From Bacteroidota bacterium (lineage in GTDB: Bacteria; Bacteroidota; Bacteroidia; Chitinophagales; BACL12), in assembly GCA_016124275.1 (NCBI GenBank), contig WGOA01000050.1, positions 1 through 34,740 of the forward strand: a stretch of DNA of 34,740 bases, written 5' to 3'. The notes under the pieces were generated by a model, which was not told the DNA's origin, searched no databases, and worked only from the letters and a program-made list of their open reading frames with translations. The first letter of the stretch is position 1; every line of letters begins with the position of its first letter. The position numbers and the translations under genes are program-made. Below are positions 1 to 7,135 of this stretch, in pieces.

Positions 1-458
1 AGCCCCCAAAGCTGTGGGGAGGAATCGTTCAAACCCAAAAGGCCGGTCCAGACGCCGGGAAACAGCGCCAGAACTGCCACCAACCCGGTATTGACCAGCA
101 TAGCGGAGCGGAGCGCTTCGCCGAGCAATCCAAGTTCCTCCGCTCGCGCGTTGTTCTGGCTTGTGTTGTCTTGCTGGGAGTGAGGAGCTGCGGAAACCGG
201 GCCGTCTGCTACAGCATAAGTATTGTTATTGTCCGTGGACAGGTCAGCGCGGCGGGAGCTGCTGCGGTAAAGCGGCACCAGGGCATTGAGCAATCCACCC
301 GTCCAGAAAAAACCGGTAAATCCCGAAACCAGCAGCAGCGCTTCGTACAATCCGATGCTGTCCGTGTCCAACGGACTTTTAGCCAGCAAGACGCCCGTAA
401 GGAGGAGGGCGGCGTAGCGCAGCACTTGAAATGCCTGCAGCGACCGAATGACCTTCAC
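1..458 (-). CDS. Polysaccharide/oligosaccharide flippase-like membrane protein, N-terminal part
   Basis: The frame is open on the minus strand from a GTG at 458 to the window edge, about 152 codons, so the C-terminus is missing. The GTG overlaps the stop of the upstream ATPase gene as GTGA, and a TAA lies five codons upstream in frame, so GTG is the only sensible start; this looks like translational coupling. The visible protein has two hydrophobic segments (about residues 14-24 and 35-57) followed by LVPLYR. A hydrophilic Ser/Asn/Gln-rich stretch (about 68-105) and another hydrophobic segment (about 115-135) come next. The pattern of a first helix pair followed by a short xxPLYR turn resembles N-termini of Wzx/MATE-like polysaccharide flippases from Bacteroidota. 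That assignment is inference from a fragment. Any multi-spanning membrane protein remains possible. Confidence 0.55.
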   Translation of the reverse strand, partial: MKVIRSLQAFQVLRYAALLLTGVLLAKSPLDTDSIGLYEALLLVSGFTGFFWTGGLLNALVPLYRSSSRRADLSTDNNNTYAVADGPVSAAPHSQQDNTSQNNARAEELGLLGEALRSAMLVNTGLVAVLALFPGVWTGLLGLNDSSPQLWG

Positions 459-2701
459 CGATGCATGCCTTTACCTGGAGGCCGCTCTGGCCCAAAAACC
501 CCTTCGCCCGAAAAAAATGCATTTGCCGGGTTAGCAGAAGGCGTGTACCGCGGATGCACCGGAACGGATTTGTCGTGGATTTTTTTAAAACGAAGCCGGA
601 GGGAATTGCCGATCACCATGAGGTCTGAAAATGCCATGGCGCCCGCTGCCAGCATGGGACTGAGCAGGCCGACGGCGGCAATTGGAATGGCCAGCACGTT
701 GTAGAAGAAGGCCCAAAACAGATTTTGCCGAACCGTTTGAAGGGTATGGGTGGCCAATGCAAAGGCATCGATTAATTGGTCTGGTCTTGCTCCAAGCAGC
801 ACCACTCCTGCGGCGTCGCGGGCTGCCCGGGTGCTGTCCACGAGCGAGATCCCTACGCTGGCGCGTTCCAGCGCCGGTGCATCGTTGATGCCATCGCCGA
901 CCATCGCGCTGGGGACTTCGGCATTCAGGGTTTGGACCAGCTGGAGTTTTTCTTCAGGACGCTTGCCTGCATACCAGGTTTGGATACCGAGGGAATCAGC
1001 CAGTTCCTTGACCCGAGTTTCCCGGTCGCCGGAAAGCAACACCGGCTCAATGCCTTGTTTGTGCAGGTAGTCAATGAGCTCCTGAGCGCCCGGCCTGATC
1101 TGATCGCGCAGATGCAAAGCGGCCATTGGTACGCCGTCGCAACTCAGAAAAACGTCTCCGGGACCGGGCTCCTCGTTTGGAGCGCAGGTCCACCGCGCGG
1201 AGCCGAGTTTCCAGGTTTTTCCTGCGGCATCAAGTCCTGAAAGGCCCATTCCCCGGTTTTCCCTAATGTCGTGCAGCAGGTCTTCGTATGGCGAACTATC
1301 TTTTGAAAGCTGGTTAAAGAGACTTCGGGATACCGGATGGTTGGAGGTGCTGGCCAGGGCTACAATCCGCTGCATGCATTCTTCCCGCTGCAGCACAGGG
1401 GAGAGCAGTTCAAGCTTTTCGAGCAGAAACGCTCCGCTGGTCAGGGTGCCGGTTTTGTCCAGAATAACTCTTTTTACGGAGGAGAGCGATTGCAGGGTGC
1501 TGGCTCCCTTGATTAAAATACCGGATTGAGCGGCGCGACCAAGCCCCACGGCAACAGCAGTCGGCGTAGCCAACCCCATGGCGCAAGGACAGGAAATGAC
1601 CAGCACTGCAATGGCCTGCAGCAAGGCAGTGCCGGCGGGAATGTTCCAGACCAGGTGTGCCAGTAAAAAGGTCAACAGGGAAAGACCCACCACCACCGGA
1701 ACGAACCAGGCACTGATGCGATCGGCCAAGCGTTGGACCGGACTTTTGTCCAGAGAAGCCTGACGAACCAGTTCTATAATACCAGAGAGTACGGTATCTT
1801 TTCCAATGGCGGTTACTTCCATTTCCAGCCAGCCGGCCAACACGGTGCTGCCTCCGGTTATGGCATCTCCAGGCTTGCGCGGCTGAGGGAAACTTTCGCC
1901 GGTGAGCATGGATTCATCCAGTTCCGCATCTCCGCGCAACACGATGCCATCCAGGGGAATTTTATCGCCTTGTTCGGCCGCCACGCGATCGCCTGGGCGA
2001 ACTTCTGCTACGGGAACGCTGACCCGCTCTTCCCGACCTTCCGGGCTGCGTCGAAGCAACCGCACTTCGCCCGTCTGCAAAGCCGCCAATGCGCGCAGCG
2101 AGGACGTGGTCTTGCGAACGGCGCGCTCCTCGATGACCTGACCGAGTAAAACCAGGGTAACAATGCTTGCGCTGGTTTCAAAAAAAAGGTACTGGTGGCC
2201 CAGCTGAGCGATTAACCCCGCTACGCTGTAAACAAAGGCGGCAGAGGAGCCGAGAACGATCAATACATCCATGTTCGGTACCCCTGATCGGAGCGAATTC
2301 CAGGCACTGCGGCCGAAATGTTCTGCCCCGAGCAGGAAAACCGGAAGGCTCAGTGCCAACTGGAACCAGGGGTTGTGCAGCAACGGAAAGGGCAGAAACA
2401 TGGCCAGCACGAGGGGAATGCTCAGCACAGCCGCGAATCCGAGTTTCTTTTGAACGGGCGAAGGGCCGCCGCGTTGTTGCTGCTGCTCCGAAACAACCGG
2501 ATAGCCGATGCGCTCTAAGCCGTCGATAATGCCTTCCAGGCTTTTGCCTGCCGGGAGTTGGAAACGGACTTCGTCATCCGCAAAACTGACCTGAACTGCC
2601 TGCAAGCCCTGACGGACCAGATAACGCTCTACGCTCAACGCACAGTTGGCACAGGTCATGCCCTTGACGCAGAGTTGGACGGTATCGGAGGCAGGGGGCA
2701 T
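455..2701 (-). CDS. copA: Copper-translocating P1B-type ATPase (CopA-like)
   Basis: This inner-membrane ATPase is expected to export Cu(I) from the cytoplasm. Numbering from the ATG at 2701 (748 aa): an N-terminal heavy-metal domain carries GMTCANC (Cys17, Cys20). The actuator-domain loop is LTGES. The transmembrane metal site is CPC (371-373), the phosphorylated Asp is in DKTGTLT (Asp415), the nucleotide domain has the HP dipeptide (455-456), and the hinge is GDGINDAP (from 602). A YN pair and the late NSLRL helix fit the Cu(I) subgroup, although the usual MxxSS reads M-A-F-S-D here. An in-frame TTG at 2734 would lengthen the protein by 11 residues, but it sits inside a perfect TATTTTTG promoter element, so the ATG is preferred. 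The stop overlaps the GTG of the next gene. Length is normal for single-HMA copper ATPases. Cu versus another soft metal cannot be proven from sequence. Confidence 0.93.
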   Translation of the reverse strand: MPPASDTVQLCVKGMTCANCALSVERYLVRQGLQAVQVSFADDEVRFQLPAGKSLEGIIDGLERIGYPVVSEQQQQRGGPSPVQKKLGFAAVLSIPLVLAMFLPFPLLHNPWFQLALSLPVFLLGAEHFGRSAWNSLRSGVPNMDVLIVLGSSAAFVYSVAGLIAQLGHQYLFFETSASIVTLVLLGQVIEERAVRKTTSSLRALAALQTGEVRLLRRSPEGREERVSVPVAEVRPGDRVAAEQGDKIPLDGIVLRGDAELDESMLTGESFPQPRKPGDAITGGSTVLAGWLEMEVTAIGKDTVLSGIIELVRQASLDKSPVQRLADRISAWFVPVVVGLSLLTFLLAHLVWNIPAGTALLQAIAVLVISCPCAMGLATPTAVAVGLGRAAQSGILIKGASTLQSLSSVKRVILDKTGTLTSGAFLLEKLELLSPVLQREECMQRIVALASTSNHPVSRSLFNQLSKDSSPYEDLLHDIRENRGMGLSGLDAAGKTWKLGSARWTCAPNEEPGPGDVFLSCDGVPMAALHLRDQIRPGAQELIDYLHKQGIEPVLLSGDRETRVKELADSLGIQTWYAGKRPEEKLQLVQTLNAEVPSAMVGDGINDAPALERASVGISLVDSTRAARDAAGVVLLGARPDQLIDAFALATHTLQTVRQNLFWAFFYNVLAIPIAAVGLLSPMLAAGAMAFSDLMVIGNSLRLRFKKIHDKSVPVHPRYTPSANPANAFFSGEGVFGPERPPGKGMHR

Positions 2702-2731
2702 GGGCAGGGCAGCGAAAAGAAACGCTTGCCG

Positions 2732-2739
2732 CAAAAATA
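2732..2739 (-). promoter_or_regulatory. -7 promoter element of the copper ATPase gene
   Basis: The minus strand reads TATTTTTG, an exact match to the Bacteroidota -7 consensus TAnnTTTG, about 30 bases before the ATG at 2701. No clear TTG -33 element is seen at the usual 19-base distance. Its position argues against the TTG at 2734 as a start codon. Confidence 0.5.
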
Positions 2740-2785
2740 CTCGCTTTTCGCGCCTTGGCCGGGATGCGATTTTGTGACGGATTCT

Positions 2786-2793
2786 TATCTTTG
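2786..2793 (+). promoter_or_regulatory. -7 promoter element for tRNA-His
   Basis: TATCTTTG matches TAnnTTTG exactly and ends 52 bases before the tRNA. The -33 region reads GATG instead of TTTG, so only half of the promoter is well conserved. Confidence 0.4.
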
Positions 2794-2845
2794 TGCCCCG
2801 TGCCGGATTTGCGGCTTTGTTCTTTTTGAAAGATCCTTTTACCTG

Positions 2846-2919
2846 GTGGTTGTAGCTCAGTTGGTTAGAGCGCTAGATTGTGGTTCTAGAGGTCGCCGGT
2901 TCGACCCCGGTCAGCCACC
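2846..2919 (+). tRNA. tRNA-His (anticodon GTG)
   Basis: A full cloverleaf can be drawn by hand. The acceptor stem GTGGTTG pairs with CAGCCAC (one T-G pair). The D-arm carries AGCTCAG-TTGGTT-AGAGC. The anticodon stem CTAGA/TCTAG encloses the loop TTGTGGT with anticodon GTG at 2880-2882. The T-arm is GCCGG-TTCGACC-CCGGT. The base before position 1 (2845) is G and the discriminator is C, which gives the extra G(-1):C73 pair that histidyl-tRNA synthetase recognises. The 3' CCA is not fully encoded (CCAT follows the stem). A T-run at 2922-2928 may help termination. Confidence 0.97.
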
Positions 2920-3031
2920 CATTTTTTTCTTGCCTGAAATGCGTGCATATGAGCAATCAGGCAGCAGGCAGAATAGCTCTTTCTGGTTCTTTTGTGGGCA
3001 TACCCAATCTGGCGCGGCCGGGAAGACGAGC

Positions 3032-3142
3032 GGCGCCAAGCGGATCAGCGCAATAGGGGACCCCAAAGTTGTATTAGCGAAAGCGGGTGCCGCGAAGTGG
3101 ACCAGCGCTAGAGGTGGCCCAAAAGTTGAGTCAGCGAAATCG
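3032..3142 (+). repeat. Two-copy imperfect direct repeat (54 and 57 bases)
   Basis: Unit 1 (3032-3085) and unit 2 (3086-3142) are adjacent. They share the order AGCGC, a GGG/GGT-rich centre, CCCAAA-GTTG, then T(T/C)AGCGAAA-CGGGT. A weaker partial copy may precede at about 3010-3031. In one plus-strand frame both units stay open and give similar peptides (GAKRISAIGDPKVVLAKA and GAAKWTSARGGPKVESAKS). A short frame from an ATG at 2939 to a stop at 3160 (73 codons) spans them. I treat this as an intergenic repeat that happens to be open, because that frame also runs back through the tRNA and the antisense of the ATPase gene. The unit differs by one codon in length, so a small coding role cannot be excluded. 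Confidence 0.6.
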
Positions 3143-3144
3143 GG

Positions 3145-3564
3145 TCAGAGGACGTGGTAGAACGAAGCTGTCAGTTCCTGATCGCCGACCTGGATGAAGA
3201 AGGTTAACACGCCTGTTTCCACTTTTTCAATGTCAATGACCAATGTAGTATCAGCGATAACCAGCGCTTCCCAAGCTTGAATCACACTGCCATCTGGCCG
3301 CCTGAATCCCATAGAATAGATTGCCGTAGGGGCCCCGGTCAGCCGAACGTTTAGGGTGCGTTTAGCTGTGGTCGGGTATACCTCCACCGTTGCATCTGCC
3401 GTTACCGTACCTGAAGTGCTGCCAGAACTGCCGGTACCCGTGCGGGGACCATCAATGGCGGCGTGCGAAATGCTAATGGCATGGGATTGCGCCGAAACGT
3501 GCGTTGCACAGGCAACGAACAAACCCACAGCAATACTTAAACGGAACGCAGTTGAGATCTTCAT
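3145..3564 (-). CDS. Small secreted protein consisting mainly of a T9SS-sorting-like domain
   Basis: The product has 139 residues. Residues 1-25 are a classical signal peptide ending VSAQ. A Gly/Ser/Thr linker follows (about 39-50). The rest looks like a degenerate type IX sorting domain: VEVYPTTAKRTLNV stands where VYPNP...LxV is usual, then a central beta strand, then TTLVIDIEKVETGVLTFFIQV and a final strand up to FYHVL. No separate functional domain precedes it, which is odd, because sorting domains normally ride on a larger cargo. It could be a remnant of a larger gene, a tiny secreted cargo, or an unrelated beta-sandwich. Its stop lies three bases beyond the end of the direct repeat, and it is 114 bases downstream of the CoA-transferase gene on the same strand. 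Confidence 0.6.
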   Translation of the reverse strand: MKISTAFRLSIAVGLFVACATHVSAQSHAISISHAAIDGPRTGTGSSGSTSGTVTADATVEVYPTTAKRTLNVRLTGAPTAIYSMGFRRPDGSVIQAWEALVIADTTLVIDIEKVETGVLTFFIQVGDQELTASFYHVL

Positions 3565-3678
3565 ACTAAGCCAAAAAGGTAGAGAAATGGAGTAGTGTTC
3601 ATACCGAACATAGGCACCTGAAAAATACAGCTAATCCTTCGGAACCAAGGCAAATCCTGCCCAAAGATTTGCACGGAT

Positions 3679-4881
3679 TTAAGTTTCTGAGGTTCGGATT
3701 TCTTTTCGCCCCTTGTATGGGCCCTTCGCTGAGCTTGGATGGACATAAAAAGCGACTTGCCTGGGCCTCAGCCCGCCATTTTCAGTGGCCGCAGGGTCTG
3801 CCAGGACCATGGCTTTTGCTTCGGCCTGGTCAAAGACCTGGGCCAGGTTCAATACTTGTCCGGCGGGTACTCCCGCTTGTTCAAGGAGGCTTAGCCAGGC
3901 CCCAGCTGCTTTTAACTCGAACAGCGGTTGCAGGAGTTCGGACAGTTTTCCCCGGTTCTTTACCCTGTTTTGGTTCAGCGCAAAGTCTGGAAGATGGGCG
4001 GTCTCCGGCTGATCCAGTACCGTGCAAAGTGCTCGAAACTGGGCATCGCTGCCTACAGCCAGCACCAGGGATACGTCATCGCGGCACATGAACTGCTCAC
4101 CGTATGGGGCAATGTTGGGATGGAGGCTACCCAACCGGCCGGGGATGGCATGGGTCATCAGGTAATTGGAAGCCTGATTGGCCAAACCGCTGATGGCCGC
4201 ATCGTAAAGGGACACTTCAACCAGGCCACCGCTGCCGCTGCGCTCGCGTTCGAGCAGCGCCAGCAGCACGGCTTGTTTGAGTTGATGGGCGGCCAGCACA
4301 TCGACCAGAGCAACAGGCAATTTAACGCCGGGATGGTCGGGCAAACCATTCATGGCCATCCAACCGGTTTCAGCCTGCAGAACCAGATCGTACGCGGGTC
4401 GGCGGGAATGGGGACCAAATCCGCTGATGCGGCCGTAAATCAGTGCAGGATGCTTGCTCAACAGCGTATCGGGATCCAGGCCATAACGCCGATCATCGCC
4501 CGCCCGGAAACTGGCCAGGACAATGTCAGATGCCGCAGCTCGTTCCACCACGGCCTTAAGGTCTTGAGGGTTCTGGAAATCTGCCCAGAACGTGGTTTTG
4601 TTCCAGTTCACGGAAGCGTAATAGGCACTCTGTGCCGCATCCGGTAATTCCGAAGCTGTTTTCCAGGAACGGGTGACATCGCCGCCTTGGGCCCGGTTTT
4701 CAACCTTGGTTACGTGTGCGCCGAGTTCAGCCAAAAAGCTGCCGACCGATGGTCCGGCCAGGACAGAGGCCAATTCCAGGACGTTGAGGTGCTGGAGCGG
4801 TAGGGGGGTGCGGGGGGAAGGGTCGGGATGGCGCGGGCCTGGATTCGCGGCATCAGCAGGGGAAGACGAATGAGCATCCAC
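3679..4881 (-). CDS. CaiB/BaiF family (class III) CoA-transferase
   Basis: Class III CoA-transferases move CoA between carboxylic acids through an aspartyl-CoA intermediate in the cytoplasm. The N-terminal signature ELASVLAGPSVGSFLAELGAHVTKVEN (about 36-62) and the middle block VEVSLYDAAISGLANQ (about 221-236) are typical of the family. The likely catalytic Asp is Asp194 in PVALVDVLAAH, by position relative to the family motif. Length (400 aa) is normal. Translation must begin at the GTG at 4881, since TGA lies two codons upstream in frame. The first 30 residues are Pro/Ser/Asp-rich and probably disordered, and the C-terminal basic tail (about 377-400) exceeds the family core. It sits 28 bases after a thioredoxin-fold gene, likely in one operon. 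Substrate cannot be read from sequence. Confidence 0.88.
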   Translation of the reverse strand: MDAHSSSPADAANPGPRHPDPSPRTPLPLQHLNVLELASVLAGPSVGSFLAELGAHVTKVENRAQGGDVTRSWKTASELPDAAQSAYYASVNWNKTTFWADFQNPQDLKAVVERAAASDIVLASFRAGDDRRYGLDPDTLLSKHPALIYGRISGFGPHSRRPAYDLVLQAETGWMAMNGLPDHPGVKLPVALVDVLAAHQLKQAVLLALLERERSGSGGLVEVSLYDAAISGLANQASNYLMTHAIPGRLGSLHPNIAPYGEQFMCRDDVSLVLAVGSDAQFRALCTVLDQPETAHLPDFALNQNRVKNRGKLSELLQPLFELKAAGAWLSLLEQAGVPAGQVLNLAQVFDQAEAKAMVLADPAATENGGLRPRQVAFYVHPSSAKGPYKGRKEIRTSET

Positions 4882-4909
4882 GGGTCAGAACGTTATTGAC
4901 TTCACCTTT

Positions 4910-5668
4910 TTACTGCCCGGATTTGGGGGCATACATGCCCTTGAAAGTAGCGTAATCAAACTCTTTGTAATAGCCTTCTGCATAGTACACCAACAGCGGT
5001 TCCAGGGCCTGAGCGGTTTGATAGCCGGGCAATGTGGTCAATTTTTTATTGTCGGAATCGAGGATGGCTACGGTAGGATAGCCGATGCTACCGCCCTGGG
5101 CTCCGACCATCAGGGCAAACGGGTGTGTTGGTCTGGAAGTAGAAGGCAGCGCGAGTACCTGGCCGAAATAGGTGAACGGCCCGTGGGTTTCTGCGTTGAA
5201 TTTTACGCAATGGTAGCGTTCGTTGAGGTACTGAACGAGCACCGGGTCCTGGAACGTGGTTGCATCCATGCGCTTGCACCAGCCGCACCAATCGGTGTAC
5301 AAATCAATGAAAATGGGTTTTTTGTCCCGTTTTTTTTCGTTGGCCGCCAAGGCCTCTTCCATGCCGATCCATCGCACTTCGCTTGCAGCAGCGCGGTTTA
5401 GCCGGTTGGTATTTTCGGGCGAAGGGGGCTGGTCTGTGGAGGCCAGGACTGCGTAAGCCGGCAGCGTTTTTCGGCCAATTTTCTGTGCCGATTTGCGGAC
5501 CGGCACCGAAGTGGCAGTCAAAGCCGATTTCTGCGCTGAAAGCGGATTGATGTCCGCTGCCTGCGCCACCTGCTTCGATGCGGATTGGTCCAGAAAGGCC
5601 TTCGGTACGATGGATGCTCCAACGATCAATACAAGGAGCGCAGCGGTGTAGTTGCGGAGAGATGCCAT
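4910..5668 (-). CDS. Exported thioredoxin-fold protein (CGWC), second of a tandem pair
   Basis: This 252-residue protein starts with an uncleaved or cleavable hydrophobic segment (about 8-25), followed by an Ala/Ser/Lys-rich linker to about residue 95. The thioredoxin fold runs from about 96. The strand PIFIDLYTDWCGWCKRMD holds the redox pair Cys128/Cys131, and GYPT supplies the cis-Pro (Pro198). The W-CGWC-K active site belongs to periplasmic thioredoxin/DUF255-like proteins that reduce or isomerise disulfides, but oxidase and reductase roles cannot be told apart here. It begins 17 bases after the stop of a shorter paralogue and ends 28 bases before the CoA-transferase. The long N-terminal linker is absent from the paralogue. 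Confidence 0.88.
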   Translation of the reverse strand: MASLRNYTAALLVLIVGASIVPKAFLDQSASKQVAQAADINPLSAQKSALTATSVPVRKSAQKIGRKTLPAYAVLASTDQPPSPENTNRLNRAAASEVRWIGMEEALAANEKKRDKKPIFIDLYTDWCGWCKRMDATTFQDPVLVQYLNERYHCVKFNAETHGPFTYFGQVLALPSTSRPTHPFALMVGAQGGSIGYPTVAILDSDNKKLTTLPGYQTAQALEPLLVYYAEGYYKEFDYATFKGMYAPKSGQ

Positions 5669-5685
5669 GAATGGGGTTCAGGCGT

Positions 5686-6279
5686 TCAATTGGTAGCTGC
5701 TTCCCTCAGCGGAGATTGGTAGCCTTGCTGAAACTCCACCCAACTGTTGTTCAGGTGGTGGTTTTCCCCAAAGAAATGGAGAATCTTATCCATGTTGTAC
5801 GCGTCCTTATATCCGGGAATAGACTGAATAGGGTTGCCTTGCTCATCCAGGTAAACGGTGGTTGGGTAACTGAGCCTTCCGCCAGTTAACTCCGCGGCTA
5901 ATTGATTGTAGCCACGGCTGGATGACGGTACGAAGGTGTACTCTTTGCCCTTGTAGATAACCGGCGTTTTCTGTTCCGCGTCAAACTTAACGGCATACCA
6001 TTTTTCATTGAGGTAACCCGCTACAACGGGGTTGGCAAAGGTGTTGGCGTCCATCCTTTTACACCATCCGCACCAGTCGGTATAGACGTCTATGAAAACT
6101 TTGCGGGGTTCGGTTTCCAATCTTTTCATGGCCTCTTCAAAGGTCAGCCATTCCACTTTGGCGCTGGCTTGAGGGGCGGAGGAAGCGGCTATAGCGGTTG
6201 GCGCCTGACCCAGCACTGGAACGGCACTCACAGCCAGCATGCAGAACAGAGCAAATGCAGGGAAAATGGGAAACTTCAT
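5686..6279 (-). CDS. Secreted thioredoxin-fold protein (CGWC), first of a tandem pair
   Basis: This 197-residue protein has a clear signal peptide (1-24, ending VLGQ). A thioredoxin domain follows, with VFIDVYTDWCGWCKRMDANT (Cys70/Cys73) and the cis-Pro in SYPT (Pro139). It aligns along its length with the next gene, including the TDWCGWCKRMD core, the following F-x-P-V-L/V segment, the VKF strand and the late IPGY/LPGY turn. The pair therefore arose by duplication. Expected location is the periplasm. It heads the apparent operon with the second copy and the CoA-transferase. The 248-base gap to the divergent ubiX gene must hold its promoter, though I see only a weak match (TACTTTTC on the minus strand). 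Confidence 0.9.
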   Translation of the reverse strand: MKFPIFPAFALFCMLAVSAVPVLGQAPTAIAASSAPQASAKVEWLTFEEAMKRLETEPRKVFIDVYTDWCGWCKRMDANTFANPVVAGYLNEKWYAVKFDAEQKTPVIYKGKEYTFVPSSSRGYNQLAAELTGGRLSYPTTVYLDEQGNPIQSIPGYKDAYNMDKILHFFGENHHLNNSWVEFQQGYQSPLREAATN

Positions 6280-6527
6280 GCAGGTGATTCTTGGGATGAG
6301 GGGAGAAGCGCAGGGGATTGAGGGCTTAAACCTCCTCTGGTTTTGCGGAAAAGTAAATCCTTTTGGGCAATTTAACGAAACGGAAGGTGGTCAAGTTCCT
6401 CTTTTGCAGCAGAAAAAGGAACCTTTTCCCCGGCATAAACCGGGCCAAAATAGCGAAATTGAAGGTAGGTAGGACGACTTTTACCAACTTTCCAGCGCCA
6501 AAGATGTTTGCTTGGCGAGAGTGATCA

Positions 6528-7118
6528 ATGAGCGCTATGGACCAATGGGATCGGAAACTTGTGGTTGGCATTACCGGGGCAAGCGGCTCCATTTATGCGA
6601 AGGTGCTGCTGGACCGCCTCGCTGCATTGCCTATTGATCCAAGCCGTGTAGGGTTGGTTTACTCCAGGAATGCAACCGACGTCTGGCAAACGGAGTTGGG
6701 GCAAAGCGACTTTGCGAAGTATCCGTTTCCAGTTTATGCCCCTGATGACTTTAGGGCGCCATTCGCTTCAGGATCAGCACGTTATGACACCATGATTGTT
6801 TGTCCTTGCAGCATGGGTACCCTGGGGAGGATAGCTGCCGGGGTTTCAAACGACCTGATGACAAGGGCGGCTGATGTTATGCTCAAAGAGCGGCGGAAGT
6901 TGATTTTAGTGCCCCGGGATACTCCTCTCAGCCTGATCCACCTGCGCAACATGACCACTGTTGTGGAAGCGGGGGCAATTCTCTGCCCGGCCATGCCTTC
7001 GTTCTACTCGCGCCCGGGCGATTTTACCGCGTTAGCAGCAACCGTTGTGGACCGTGTCTTGGATCTTGCCGGGTTGCCGATCCGGTCATATCGCTGGGGA
7101 GAGGGCGATGCTGTCTAG
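6528..7118 (+). CDS. ubiX: Flavin prenyltransferase UbiX
   Basis: UbiX attaches a dimethylallyl group to FMN to make prenylated FMN, the cofactor of UbiD-type decarboxylases. The 196 residues contain the FMN-binding opening VVGITGASGSIYAKVLLDRL (about 12-31), the CPCSMGTLGRIAAGVSNDL block (about 88-106), and RRKLILVPRDTPLSLIHLRNM (about 117-137). The closing PAMPSFYSRP (about 149-158) carries the Tyr-Ser-Arg stretch near the active site. Two ATGs lie close together (6528 and 6537), and I kept the first. No ubiD partner is in the window. The gene converges with the carboxylase gene, leaving only 17 bases between the stops and no visible terminator. The region before it holds a short GC hairpin (6429-6444) of unknown meaning. 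Confidence 0.93.
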   Translation: MSAMDQWDRKLVVGITGASGSIYAKVLLDRLAALPIDPSRVGLVYSRNATDVWQTELGQSDFAKYPFPVYAPDDFRAPFASGSARYDTMIVCPCSMGTLGRIAAGVSNDLMTRAADVMLKERRKLILVPRDTPLSLIHLRNMTTVVEAGAILCPAMPSFYSRPGDFTALAATVVDRVLDLAGLPIRSYRWGEGDAV

Positions 7119-7135
7119 CTTTAAGTTCCTGATTA

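Noticed and set aside
171..704. A 177-codon plus-strand open frame
   Set aside because: Overlaps the antisense of both the ATPase and the flippase-like gene, and its translation is low-complexity without family features.
3032..3142. CRISPR array
   Set aside because: Only two adjacent degenerate units without unique spacers, and no cas genes in the window.
2846..3142. Integrative element attached at tRNA-His
   Set aside because: No duplicated tRNA 3' end and no integrase gene were found near the tRNA; the direct repeat does not match the tRNA sequence.
2558..3160. A 200-codon plus-strand open frame covering the ATPase N-terminus, the tRNA and the direct repeat
   Set aside because: A single protein-coding frame across antisense ATPase sequence and a tRNA is implausible; only the part after the tRNA (2939-3160) is kept as a weak possibility.
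3928..4647. A 239-codon plus-strand open frame
   Set aside because: Antisense to the CoA-transferase gene, with no domain or signal of its own.
6429..6444. Intrinsic terminator or attenuator in front of ubiX (CCCGG-CATAAA-CCGGG)
   Set aside because: Five-base stem with no T-run on either strand, in a divergent promoter region; too weak to call.
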